From Streptomyces malaysiense (lineage in GTDB: Bacteria; Actinomycetota; Actinomycetes; Streptomycetales; Streptomycetaceae): 46,673 nucleotides of DNA. This document shows, piece after piece, positions 36,682-44,420 of this stretch (within the stretch, counting starts at the first letter, position 1; every line of letters starts with the position of its first letter). The stretch lies in contig NZ_LBDA02000017.1 of the NCBI RefSeq assembly GCF_000980885.2, positions 1-46,673 of the forward strand, read 5' to 3'. A program made the position numbers and the translations under genes. Below the pieces are notes generated by a model, which made no database searches, was not told the origin of the DNA, and saw only the letters and a list, made by a program, of their open reading frames with translations.

Positions 36682-37395
36682 TCACAGCGCCACGCTCAGG
36701 CGTTCGGCCAGCGCGGCCTTGTAGGCGTCGGTGTCGAGGACCAGATCCGGGATGACGGGCAGCAGCAGCGAGGGCGGGTAGGCGCCGTCGCGCACCAGGT
36801 AGGGCCGCTCGAAGGTGAAGTCCACGATGGTGTTGGAAGGGTTGACGCCCTCGGCCTCGACATCGACGCACTCGTCGTCGCGCTCGTTGACCAGGACCGC
36901 GTCCACCGCTCCCCCGACGTCCGCGATCGCCTTCTCGCGGGTGACGACGAAGTTGCCCTGCCCCGAGAGGTTCGCCGAGGTCAGCGCGACCGGCCGCCCG
37001 AACACCGCCAGGAGCCGGTTCAGCGCGCAGGAACGCTGGTACATCACCGCGACCGTGTTCGCCCCCATCGTCATCCGCGGCGAGAACGCGTACGTGAGAT
37101 CGAAGATGAACGAGATCTCCGCCGGCCAGATCCGCTTCAGCTCGGGCAGCCCGAATCCCTCGGGAAAACCGACATACTTTTCCGTGTCCTCGATCCTCGG
37201 TACCGCGAGTGTCAACGGACCGAATTTCGTACGCTTCTTCGCCTCGAAGACACGGGCGATCGCCTTCTCGTTCTCCGCGTCACAGATCAGCACATAATTC
37301 GTCCGACTCGGAACGACGACGACACCGCCGTCACCGAGAATTCCCGCCACCTCGGCCAGGGAAGACTCGGATTCCTCAAGGATGAGGCCCGCCAT
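36682..37395 (-). CDS. divergent YrdC/Sua5-fold protein
   Basis: 237 residues from ATG 37395 (GGAGGTG four bases upstream; an ATG at 37410 is an alternative). YrdC-fold landmarks: KKRTKFGPLTLAV (53-65), TSANLSGQ (139-146), NTIVDF (188-193) and RDG (202-204). In tRNA-modifying Sua5/TsaC, ATP, bicarbonate and threonine give threonylcarbamoyl-AMP. Here the usual PTxTVYGL substrate motif reads PSRTNYVLICDA (29-40), so the amino-acid site differs. Next to citrate synthase it may make a carbamoyl-adenylate in a specialised pathway rather than modify tRNA. That is inference. First gene of the YrdC-citrate synthase unit. Confidence 0.75.
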   Translation of the reverse strand: MAGLILEESESSLAEVAGILGDGGVVVVPSRTNYVLICDAENEKAIARVFEAKKRTKFGPLTLAVPRIEDTEKYVGFPEGFGLPELKRIWPAEISFIFDLTYAFSPRMTMGANTVAVMYQRSCALNRLLAVFGRPVALTSANLSGQGNFVVTREKAIADVGGAVDAVLVNERDDECVDVEAEGVNPSNTIVDFTFERPYLVRDGAYPPSLLLPVIPDLVLDTDAYKAALAERLSVAL

Positions 37396-37741
37396 GACAC
37401 CTCCATTCAAAGCCGCCGCATACTGCCGGACGCCGATCGCAGCCCGGTCTCGATCATTGGCAAGTCTCCGCAGGGCCGCACACCCCGGTCAATCGTGATT
37501 AGCAAATCAATCAACATCCACAGAAACCCGCCCTGCGGCACGGGAAGGGAAGACACGGCACGCGCCGGCACGGTGCGGTCACGTGAAGCGAGGGAACGGT
37601 CACAGGAACCGCGGCGGCATCGGCACCGCGACACAAAGGGACGATGACGGAGGGCAGTTGACGGGGAGGCGGTCACAGGGCGCTTCGGATAGCATCCGCA
37701 GTCGCCGAACTTCGCCACCCATCGCCGAGGGAACCCGCACC
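37396..37741. promoter_or_regulatory. divergent promoter region, AT-rich
   Basis: 346 bases between the YrdC-fold and propeller genes. A TGATT-AGCA-AATCA dyad (37496-37509) sits in an AT-rich patch and is a candidate operator. No clean promoter pair is seen. Confidence 0.35.
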
Positions 37742-38704
37742 GTGCCACGCCGTCCGACTCCTCCGATCGCCGAATTCCCCGTGTCCGACGGGGACGCCGG
37801 TCCTTATGGCATCACCTGCGGTCCCGACGGCGCACTGTGGTTCACGCTGGTCCATCACGGCCGGATCGGCCGGATCACCCCGGACGGCGAGGTCACCACC
37901 TTCCCGCTCGCACCCGCTTCCGGCGGGCCCTCGGTCATCACGGCGGGCCCCGACGGCGCCCTGTGGTTCACCGAGTTCCGCGGCCACCGGATCGGCCGCA
38001 TCACCACGACCGGGACCATCGCCTCGTTCCCGCTGCCGACGCCGGACGCCGGGCCGTTCGGCATCACCACCGGACCCGACGGGGCACTGTGGTTCACCGA
38101 GACGGCCGCCGACCGGATCGGCCGCATCACGCTCGACGGTGACGTCACCGAGTTCCCGCTGCCGCTCTCGGGAGCCTTCCCGTCAGCCATCGCCACCGGC
38201 GCCGACGGCCGTCTGTGGTTCACGATGAACCGGGCGAACGCGATCGGCGCCATCGGGGTCGACGGTGAGGTCACCGTGAGCCCGCTGCCCACCCCGGACG
38301 GCGCCCCGGTCGGCATCACCGCGGGCGCCGACGGTGCCATGTGGTTCGTCGAGATCGGCGCCGGCCGGATCGGACGGATCACACCGGACGGCAAGACCGA
38401 CGAATTCGCCCTGCCCGACCGCGCCGCACGCCCGCACGCCATCACGGCCGACGCCGACGGGAGCTGCTGGTTCACCGAATGGGGAGCCGCCCGCATCGGC
38501 CGGATCACCCCCGGCGGCCGCATCGACGAGTACGACCTCCCCACCCCCTCCTGCGAACCGCACGGCATCGCCCTGGGGCCGGACGGCGCGGTGTGGGCCG
38601 CGCTGGAGACCGGCGCGGTCGCACGACTCGCACCCCATCGGGACCCGGCTCCGAGAACGGGTGCCGCGGGCCGTGCGCCCGGCGGCCCGCGCCAGGGCGG
38701 GTGA
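37742..38704 (+). CDS. vgb: virginiamycin B lyase (Vgb)-type beta-propeller
   Basis: 320 residues from GTG 37742 (GAGGGA upstream). Seven near-identical blades of about 42 residues, each with GITxGPDGALWFTE followed by IGRITPDG. This is the Vgb/streptogramin lyase propeller. Vgb linearises type B streptogramins by breaking their lactone without water. The last blade has CEPHGIALGPDGAVWAALE, near where the catalytic His and Glu are expected, but the exact spacing was not checked against a structure. No signal peptide. Adjacent to the putative tricarboxylate operon and divergent from it, it may serve self-resistance or be an unrelated lyase. Confidence 0.85.
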   Translation: MPRRPTPPIAEFPVSDGDAGPYGITCGPDGALWFTLVHHGRIGRITPDGEVTTFPLAPASGGPSVITAGPDGALWFTEFRGHRIGRITTTGTIASFPLPTPDAGPFGITTGPDGALWFTETAADRIGRITLDGDVTEFPLPLSGAFPSAIATGADGRLWFTMNRANAIGAIGVDGEVTVSPLPTPDGAPVGITAGADGAMWFVEIGAGRIGRITPDGKTDEFALPDRAARPHAITADADGSCWFTEWGAARIGRITPGGRIDEYDLPTPSCEPHGIALGPDGAVWAALETGAVARLAPHRDPAPRTGAAGRAPGGPRQGG

Positions 38705-38844
38705 CGCCGCCTTCCGGCGCCGGGGTGCCGCGAACGCCGGTCCCGGGTGGCCATCGGCCCCGCACGCCGCGGACGGGTTCGCCGTCCCACGGGGGGCGGG
38801 GGCGCCGCCGGGCGTGGCGGTGGTGCCCGTCGGCGCCCTGAGGG

Positions 38845-40104
38845 TCAGCCGTTGCCGCCCCGCAGGACGGGCCCGGTGTAGACGAACCGCATGCGGAAGT
38901 TGGTGTTCTGGGTCAGCTGTTCCAGCAGATGGGCGACCCACCCGGATATGCGGGCTATGGAGAACAGGGCCTCCCCCGCCCCCGGGCTCATGCCGGCGAC
39001 GAAGCACAGGGCGCTCATGGCGAAGTCGAGGTTCACCGGGACCAGACCGGCCCCGCGGATGTCGGCGAGGGCCTCACGCAGGGCGGCCATCCGCAGCGCA
39101 CCGCCCGCGGGCAGGTCGGCGTCCGGGGGCCACTCCGCGGCCATGCGCTCCAGCAGGATCGCCGCCCGTGGATCCCGCTGACGGAACGCCAGATGCCCGA
39201 TTCCCGGCACCGGCCGGTCCGAGGCGACCAGCTTCGCGACGTGCGCACAGCCCGGATTCTCGTGATAGCGGACCAGCAGCTCCTCCACCCGGTGCGCCGC
39301 CGCGCCCGGTGCGGTGCCCCGCATGGCGCACAGCCCGGCCAGTACGGCCGCCTTCATGTCGCCCCCGACCGAGGCGACGATCCGGCTGCACACCGTCGGC
39401 GCAGCCAGTCCGTTCTCCGCCGCCAGGTTCAGCGCCACATCCACCAGGGACACCAACGCGGTCGGTGTCACCGCACGCTCCGACGCGGGCAGCAGGCCTC
39501 TCGCCAACGCTCCGGCCACTCCGCCGTGCTCCACCGGTGGCACCCCGGTCGCGCAGTACACGGCGTAGGCGATGATCCGCTGCGCCTCAAGGGTGCAGTC
39601 CTCCTCGATCACGCTGCGGTGCCCGGCCCCCGACAGGGCGGCGAGCCCGGACACGATCCGGTCCAGCGGCAGCGGGAACCGCCCCCGGTCCGCATCGGCG
39701 ACCGGCTGCCACTGCGCGGGGAACGCCCAGGCACGCGGCACCGCCGGCAGTGCCTCCACACTCGCCCCCCACAGCAGGTGGGACACGTTCTCGAACCCCA
39801 TCCCCCGGCACAGCAGCAGCACGTCGTAACCCCGGTAGAACAAACGGTCGTTGCGGATCAGGGCGATGCTCGACTCCAGAACCGCCCGCGAGCCCTCCCG
39901 CTCCCGCGTCTTGCGCCCCCGCACCGCGAGACGCTCGATGTCGTCGCGCCGGAACCGGCTCCCCCGCGTCCCGTCGCTCGCCCTGCGCAGCAACCCCCGG
40001 CTGGTGTACGCGTAGATCGTCTCCCGCTTCACCCCCAGCCGTCTCGCCGCCTGTTCCGTCGTCAGCCACATCCCGTCGTCCGTCCCCGACTCCTCGACAC
40101 TCAC
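38845..40104 (-). CDS. HTH-fused citrate-synthase-fold protein lacking a catalytic His
   Basis: 419 residues from GTG 40104 (GAGGGGGA upstream). Residues 13-60 are an excisionase/MerR-like helix-turn-helix (LTTEQAARRLGVKRETIYAYTSRGLL, then FRRDDIERL). Residues about 75-415 have the citrate synthase fold: LIRNDRLFYRGYD, GIGHLAFRQRDPRA (His304) and NLDFAMSAL (Asp360). The motif that carries the first catalytic His (GPLHGGA in the neighbour) is GTAPGAAA here, and HADHEQN is replaced by VDVALNLAAEN. So one catalytic residue and supporting histidines are missing. I infer a DNA-binding metabolite sensor or an altered Claisen enzyme. It is two genes from the active citrate synthase. Confidence 0.8.
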   Translation of the reverse strand: MSVEESGTDDGMWLTTEQAARRLGVKRETIYAYTSRGLLRRASDGTRGSRFRRDDIERLAVRGRKTREREGSRAVLESSIALIRNDRLFYRGYDVLLLCRGMGFENVSHLLWGASVEALPAVPRAWAFPAQWQPVADADRGRFPLPLDRIVSGLAALSGAGHRSVIEEDCTLEAQRIIAYAVYCATGVPPVEHGGVAGALARGLLPASERAVTPTALVSLVDVALNLAAENGLAAPTVCSRIVASVGGDMKAAVLAGLCAMRGTAPGAAAHRVEELLVRYHENPGCAHVAKLVASDRPVPGIGHLAFRQRDPRAAILLERMAAEWPPDADLPAGGALRMAALREALADIRGAGLVPVNLDFAMSALCFVAGMSPGAGEALFSIARISGWVAHLLEQLTQNTNFRMRFVYTGPVLRGGNG

Positions 40105-40137
40105 GCCGCGTGTCCCCCTCTGGTCAATGTGAATGAG

Positions 40138-40186
40138 ACCTTCACGTAAAAGTTGCGAAGCACCCACAGAACGTTGACACGAAGGT
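40138..40186. promoter_or_regulatory. inverted-repeat operator candidate upstream of the HTH citrate synthase
   Basis: ACCTTCACGT (40138-40147) faces ACACGAAGGT (40177-40186); they are inverted copies with 8 of 10 positions matching. The second lies in the smaller dyad ACAC-GAAG-GTGT. A TTGACA at 40174 is a plus-strand -35-like element. Possible autoregulatory site; weak. Confidence 0.4.
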
Positions 40187-40855
40187 GTAAGTTTTCGGCC
40201 GGATCCCGCCCCGCGGGCACCACCACACCGACGCGACGACGGGGGCCCATCCGATGGGAACGGTTGCGCACCGAACAAGCCGCAGGAGACGCCGTCCCGC
40301 GCGCCGGCGCACCCGCGCCAATTGCGGCGCGCACGAAGCGCGTTCTCCGGCCGCGAGACGCACCGGCATACCCGCTCACCAGGCACGACCGTCACTTCAC
40401 CGCCCGCCCGACGCCACGGCCGGAAGGCTGGAGGGGACGGGCACGCGGGGTGCCGTCCGGAACGCGAACCGGCCTCCGCACCATCTGGTCGCGCGGGCCC
40501 GCGCCTCTCACCGAGGTGTGGAAGGGGGAGCGGGCGGCCGCTATCGGAAGGAGCGAATCCGGACAACCACGCGCCGTCCGAGCAACCTCCACGCGCCTTC
40601 GGCACTCGTCGCCGGACCCCGTGCCTCACCCCCGCCCCGGGGCCACCCCGGCGACCGGTGCCGGTGGGAACGCACAGCTCGCTGACGGCGCGTCAGCGCT
40701 GCCACCGGCTCGGCCCGCACGACGGATCGACAGCAAAGAGACGAACGACGTCACGGCGCGCAAGGCCACTCGCTCCCTCCCGCACCCCGACGCCATGCCC
40801 CGCAGGCGATCGGGCCCGACGGCCGGGGAGCCGGGGAGACCCGGGGGCGGGTGCC
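40187..40855. other. no recognisable gene
   Basis: 669 bases with only unsupported frames. It presumably holds the promoter of the sigma factor gene. Confidence 0.4.
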
Positions 40856-41518
40856 ATGACGCGGCTACGCAACAGGGGATGCCAACACTTGATGACCGGC
40901 ACCAGACGCAGACCAGGCGCAACCACCGGCGAAGCGGCGGCCGCGTCCACGGACGACACGGCACAGCCACGACCGAAGCCGGAACGGAAGACACAGCCGG
41001 AGCCAGGGCCGGACCGGTGCTCGGAGGAAAGCGACCGGGAGACAGTCCTGACCCGGCTCTTCCAGACCCAGTACACCTCCCTGCTCCGCCTCGCGTCGAG
41101 CCTGGGTGCCGACGACCCCGAGAACATCGTCGCCGAGGCCTACTTCCAGCTCTGCAAGCGCTGGCAACACCTCCACCAGAAACAAGCGGCCTCCGCCTAC
41201 CTCCGCACCACCATCCACAACCTCACCCGCATGCACCACCGCCACCAGCGCACCATCCACCACCACACGCGATCCACCACCGTCGAAACCGTCTTATCGG
41301 CGGAGACCACCGCCCTCCAGCACCACGACCACCACACCCTCCACCAAGCCCTCCGCCAACTCCCCGCCCGCCAGCAGCAGACACTCATCCTCCGCCACTG
41401 GCACGACCTCAAACAGAACGAGATCGCCACCCTCCTCCAGGTGACCGTCGGCACCGTCAAGACCCACACCCACCGGGCCCTCACCGCCCTCACCCACACC
41501 CTCACGCCCCTGCGCTGA
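40856..41518 (+). CDS. histidine-rich ECF-like sigma factor
   Basis: 220 residues from ATG 40856; an ATG at 40892 (208 residues) is equally possible because neither has a clear ribosome site. Region 2 is at about 70-130 (LFQTQYTSLLRLASSLG, DPENIVAEAYFQLCKRW, YLRTTIHNLTRMHHRHQR). Region 4 is at about 160-215 (LRQLPARQQQTLILRHWHDLKQNEIATLLQVTVGTVKTHTHRALTAL, of which NEIATLLQVTVGTVK is the helix-turn-helix). The stretch is rich in His and Thr because its codons are nearly all CAC and ACC. No anti-sigma gene is adjacent. Core structure is intact, so probably functional. Confidence 0.72.
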   Translation: MTRLRNRGCQHLMTGTRRRPGATTGEAAAASTDDTAQPRPKPERKTQPEPGPDRCSEESDRETVLTRLFQTQYTSLLRLASSLGADDPENIVAEAYFQLCKRWQHLHQKQAASAYLRTTIHNLTRMHHRHQRTIHHHTRSTTVETVLSAETTALQHHDHHTLHQALRQLPARQQQTLILRHWHDLKQNEIATLLQVTVGTVKTHTHRALTALTHTLTPLR

Positions 41519-41554
41519 CCGCCGGCCCTCGAACGCCCGGCGTCCGGCACGGCG

Positions 41555-42448
41555 TCATCGGGGAGCCGGCCCCTGCCCGGGTGCTCGCTCGCGCAGGACG
41601 AGCAGGGTCCACCCCCGGCCGGCCGGATCGAGTGGTCCCGTCGCGGTGCTGAAAAGTTCCGCGGCCCGGCGGTAGGACAGCCGGCCGCGGCCGGTCAGCG
41701 GGCAGCGGTCGGCCGCCGCCGTCGTGACCGGCGCCCGCCGGCCGGTGACGAACACCGGGCCGGCGGTACGCCCGGCCAGCAGCATGGGCAGCAGGCGCGC
41801 GGTGCCCGACCCCCAGCTCAGGGGCCTCACCGCCCGCTCCCTGGTGCGTCGGTGGCCCAGATCCAGGTGGTCGATGTCGAGGGCGAGCACCTGTTCGACG
41901 GCGGCTCGCGACTCGTGCAGGAGGTGCCACAGCGTCAACTCCCTGAGCGGAGCCCGCAGAGCCAGGACGGCGCGGGCCCGATCCGGGGCAGCGGCGGTCG
42001 CCCCCGCACCGGTGGGAGCACCGGAGGGGGCGTGCGCCGGTCCGGGAAACGGCGTCGGCGCCGTCAGTCCGGTCGCCGGGTCCGCGGTGATCCAGCCCTG
42101 CGCGAGCCACCATGCGGCAGCCGCTCTGAGGCAGGCCAGTTCGCGGGCCAGGGTGCGTGGTCGCGCGGCGGCGGCGCGGTCGTCCAGACCTCGGCGCAAC
42201 CGCTCCGGGGCCTTCGGGTCGTCGAGCAGGGCAAGGGGAACGACGGGCGGCTGCGAGCCCCTGCGCTCAGGACCGGTCGGGGCCCGGCGGTCGACCAGCG
42301 GCCAGGCCCAGCCGTACAGCGAGATGCGGTAGACCCGGCGGGAGGCGCTGCCGAGATCGGCCGCGGCGAGGTAGCGGTCGACGGCGGCGCCGTATTCCAC
42401 CGGTGCCGGACGGGGCGTTTCCTCGCCGTCGCTCTGACGCTTACCCAT
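41555..42448 (-). pseudogene. truncated tyrosine recombinase
   Basis: 297 residues from ATG 42448 (an in-frame ATG at 42457 is possible). N-terminal core-binding domain about 15-155; catalytic domain begins near 170, where ESRAAVEQVLALDIDHLDL resembles the LRVSELxxLxxxDID helix bearing catalytic Arg. The end reads LSYRRAAELFSTATGPLDPAGRGWTLLVLRERAPG... and stops. Intact relatives continue GWTLHQLRHS...Tyr (from memory). Here the His-x-x-Arg box is changed to LLVLRER and the Tyr nucleophile is missing, so it should not cut DNA. It may survive as a DNA-binding remnant or be decaying. Confidence 0.65.
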
Positions 42449-42459
42449 GCTGACCATCC

Positions 42460-42549
42460 GCAGTAAATGAGCATTCCCAAGGCCACGCTGTTCTTCCACA
42501 ACCGAGCCTACCACCAGCCATGTTGCAGTAAATCCGAGCTATTTACTGC
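42460..42549. promoter_or_regulatory. three copies of GCAGTAAAT, two forming a palindrome
   Basis: Copies at 42460-42468 and 42525-42533 (direct) and at 42541-42549 (inverted). The last two make a perfect 9-bp-arm dyad with a 7-base spacer, GCAGTAAAT-ccgagct-ATTTACTGC, in an AT-richer region between the recombinase remnant and the exporter. Strong candidate for a regulator-binding site controlling the divergent genes. Confidence 0.65.
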
Positions 42550-42646
42550 GTCACTTCACGCTATCGCAGAATTACTCGTGAAAGACTTGGCTTCTTTCCT
42601 GGAAACGCTTGCGGGAAATAGCTCGGCGGAGGAAGAGTGCGGGCCC

Positions 42647-43912
42647 ATGACGCTTCGCACTCGCCCTCCCGCCGCGCCCGCGTCCCGGACGGCCGCTCGC
42701 CGTCTGCGCGCGCTGCGGCACTCCCGGTTCCGCCGTTTCCTCGTCGGACAGAGCACATCGCTGCTCGGCTCCGGGATGAACACCATCGCCACGGCCTTCG
42801 CTGTGCTGCGATTGCCCGGCGGCGGGGTCGACGCCGTCGGCGTGGTGATGGCGGCCCGGATTCTCGCGGTCCTTGTCGTGCTGCTGCTCGGCGGAGTGCT
42901 CACCGATCGGCTCGGGGCCCGTGCGGTCATGCTGACGGCGGATCTGCTCCGGTTCGCCTCCCAGGCAGTGCTGGCCGCGCTGCTGCTCACCCACAGCGCG
43001 AGGATCTGGGAGGTGGCCGTCCTCGCGGTGGTCCTCGGAATCGGTGAGGGAGGGTTCGGCCCGGGGCTGACGGCCCTGGTACCCGGTCTCGTACCGGCGG
43101 AGGACCTCGCGGACGCCAACGCGGTGCTGCAGATCGCCCAGGCCGTGGCCTCGGTCGTGGGGCCAGGTCTGGCCGGTCTGCTCATCGCGGTCTCCGACGC
43201 GGGCTCGGTGGTCGCGGCCGACGCGGTCAGCTACGGCGTGAGCGTCGTCGCCCTGGCCGGACTGCCCCTGTCGCCGCCGGCCGTGCTCCGCCGTGGATTG
43301 CTCGCCGAACTAGCGCACGGGTGGGCGGAGTTCGTCTCCCGCACATGGTTGTGGGTCACGACCCTCCACATCAGCCTCTTCAACCTCCTCCTCTGGGCTC
43401 CGTTCCTGGTACTGGGACCGGCTCTCGCCCGGCAACGGCTCGGCGGCGCGCGGGCCTGGGGCCTGGTGTTGGCCCTGTACGGCATCGGTTCGATCGCCGG
43501 TGGTTCGGCGCTGATCGGCAGGCACCCCAGGCGGGCACTCGCCTGGTCCATGGCCGCATCCGCCGGCTGGGCGTTGCCGGCGGCCGCGCTGGCCGCGCGG
43601 GCGCCGCTGGCCTGGGTGGCGGCCGCCGCGTTCCTCGCGGGGGGTGGTGCGGCGGTGTGCACCACCCTCACGACGACCGTCATCCAGCGTGAGGTGCCGG
43701 CCGGGATCCGCGGACGCATCAGTGCCTTCGACAGCCTGGGCGCCTTCGCCCTGGGACCGCTCGGACTGACGCTGGCCGGGCCGGTGTCGGGCGTCGTGGG
43801 AGCGGATCGGCTCCTGGGGCTGGGGGTGCTGTGGCAGCTGACAGCAGTCGCCGTGGTACTGGCGCTGCCCTCCGTGCGAAGGCACGACTCCTCGCGGGCG
43901 CCGCGGTGTTAG
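42647..43912 (+). CDS. MFS exporter (EntS-like)
   Basis: 421 residues from ATG 42647, with GGAGGAAG about 10 bases upstream. Twelve predicted helices begin after a basic tail (RRLRALRHSRFRRFLVGQ). The first loop carries GGVLTDRLGARAVM (MFS motif A), and the helices contain GIGEGGFGPGLTALVPGLVP, as in the EntS/macrolide-efflux type of exporters. A central cytoplasmic loop is near 210-225. It likely exports a siderophore-like or antibiotic molecule, but no biosynthetic gene is near. The GCAGTAAAT palindrome about 100 bases upstream suggests dedicated repression. Confidence 0.82.
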   Translation: MTLRTRPPAAPASRTAARRLRALRHSRFRRFLVGQSTSLLGSGMNTIATAFAVLRLPGGGVDAVGVVMAARILAVLVVLLLGGVLTDRLGARAVMLTADLLRFASQAVLAALLLTHSARIWEVAVLAVVLGIGEGGFGPGLTALVPGLVPAEDLADANAVLQIAQAVASVVGPGLAGLLIAVSDAGSVVAADAVSYGVSVVALAGLPLSPPAVLRRGLLAELAHGWAEFVSRTWLWVTTLHISLFNLLLWAPFLVLGPALARQRLGGARAWGLVLALYGIGSIAGGSALIGRHPRRALAWSMAASAGWALPAAALAARAPLAWVAAAAFLAGGGAAVCTTLTTTVIQREVPAGIRGRISAFDSLGAFALGPLGLTLAGPVSGVVGADRLLGLGVLWQLTAVAVVLALPSVRRHDSSRAPRC

Positions 43913-43944
43913 ACCGCTTCCCGGCTGGTTCCCGCCCGGTCGTC

Positions 43945-44379
43945 TCAGCAATTCGCGCTGTAGCGGACGCATCCGGCCGGCGGTCTGTGGCTCTGCTCCC
44001 ACTCGTGCTGCGCGGCCATCAGTGATCCGCCCACCAGGAACGCCACCAGCAGGTGTGCGATCACGGTCCAGCGAGCGCGGAAGACGGCCGCGAGCACCGC
44101 CAGGACGAGTACGACGACGAGGAGCACCCGTAGCCGCCCGATGTGCGCGAGGGCGGCCGCGTCGATCTGGGACCGGTTGCCTTGCGCTGCCCATACCTCC
44201 AGGCCGTAGCCGTAAATCCAGTCCAGCACGAGCCACGCGGACTCCAGCAGGAACAGCGGGATCGCGAGGGCGAGGTCCGCGCCGGGACGTGTGCGGCGCG
44301 ACCAGGGGCGCCGGCGTGACGGGGCTGGGCGGAGGGCGGTCATGGGTGCAGGGTGTCGCAGGCCGGTGGAGATGCGCAT
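43945..44379 (-). CDS. small four-helix-type membrane protein, unknown function
   Basis: 144 residues from ATG 44379 (TAGGGG 5-10 bases upstream); a later ATG at 44343 lacks a clear site. After a basic Pro/Arg tail (SRRRPWSRRTRPG), hydrophobic segments lie at about 36-56 (LALAIPLFLLESAWLVLDW), 85-102 and 107-127. The C-terminal end is HEWEQSHRPPAGCVRYSANC. It might belong to a Streptomyces family such as DUF6234, but I am not sure. It converges on the exporter gene with a 32-base gap. Confidence 0.6.
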   Translation of the reverse strand: MRISTGLRHPAPMTALRPAPSRRRPWSRRTRPGADLALAIPLFLLESAWLVLDWIYGYGLEVWAAQGNRSQIDAAALAHIGRLRVLLVVVLVLAVLAAVFRARWTVIAHLLVAFLVGGSLMAAQHEWEQSHRPPAGCVRYSANC

Positions 44380-44420
44380 GAGTACCCCTACTCAGCCGCC
44401 GGACCCCGGTCCGGCACGGT

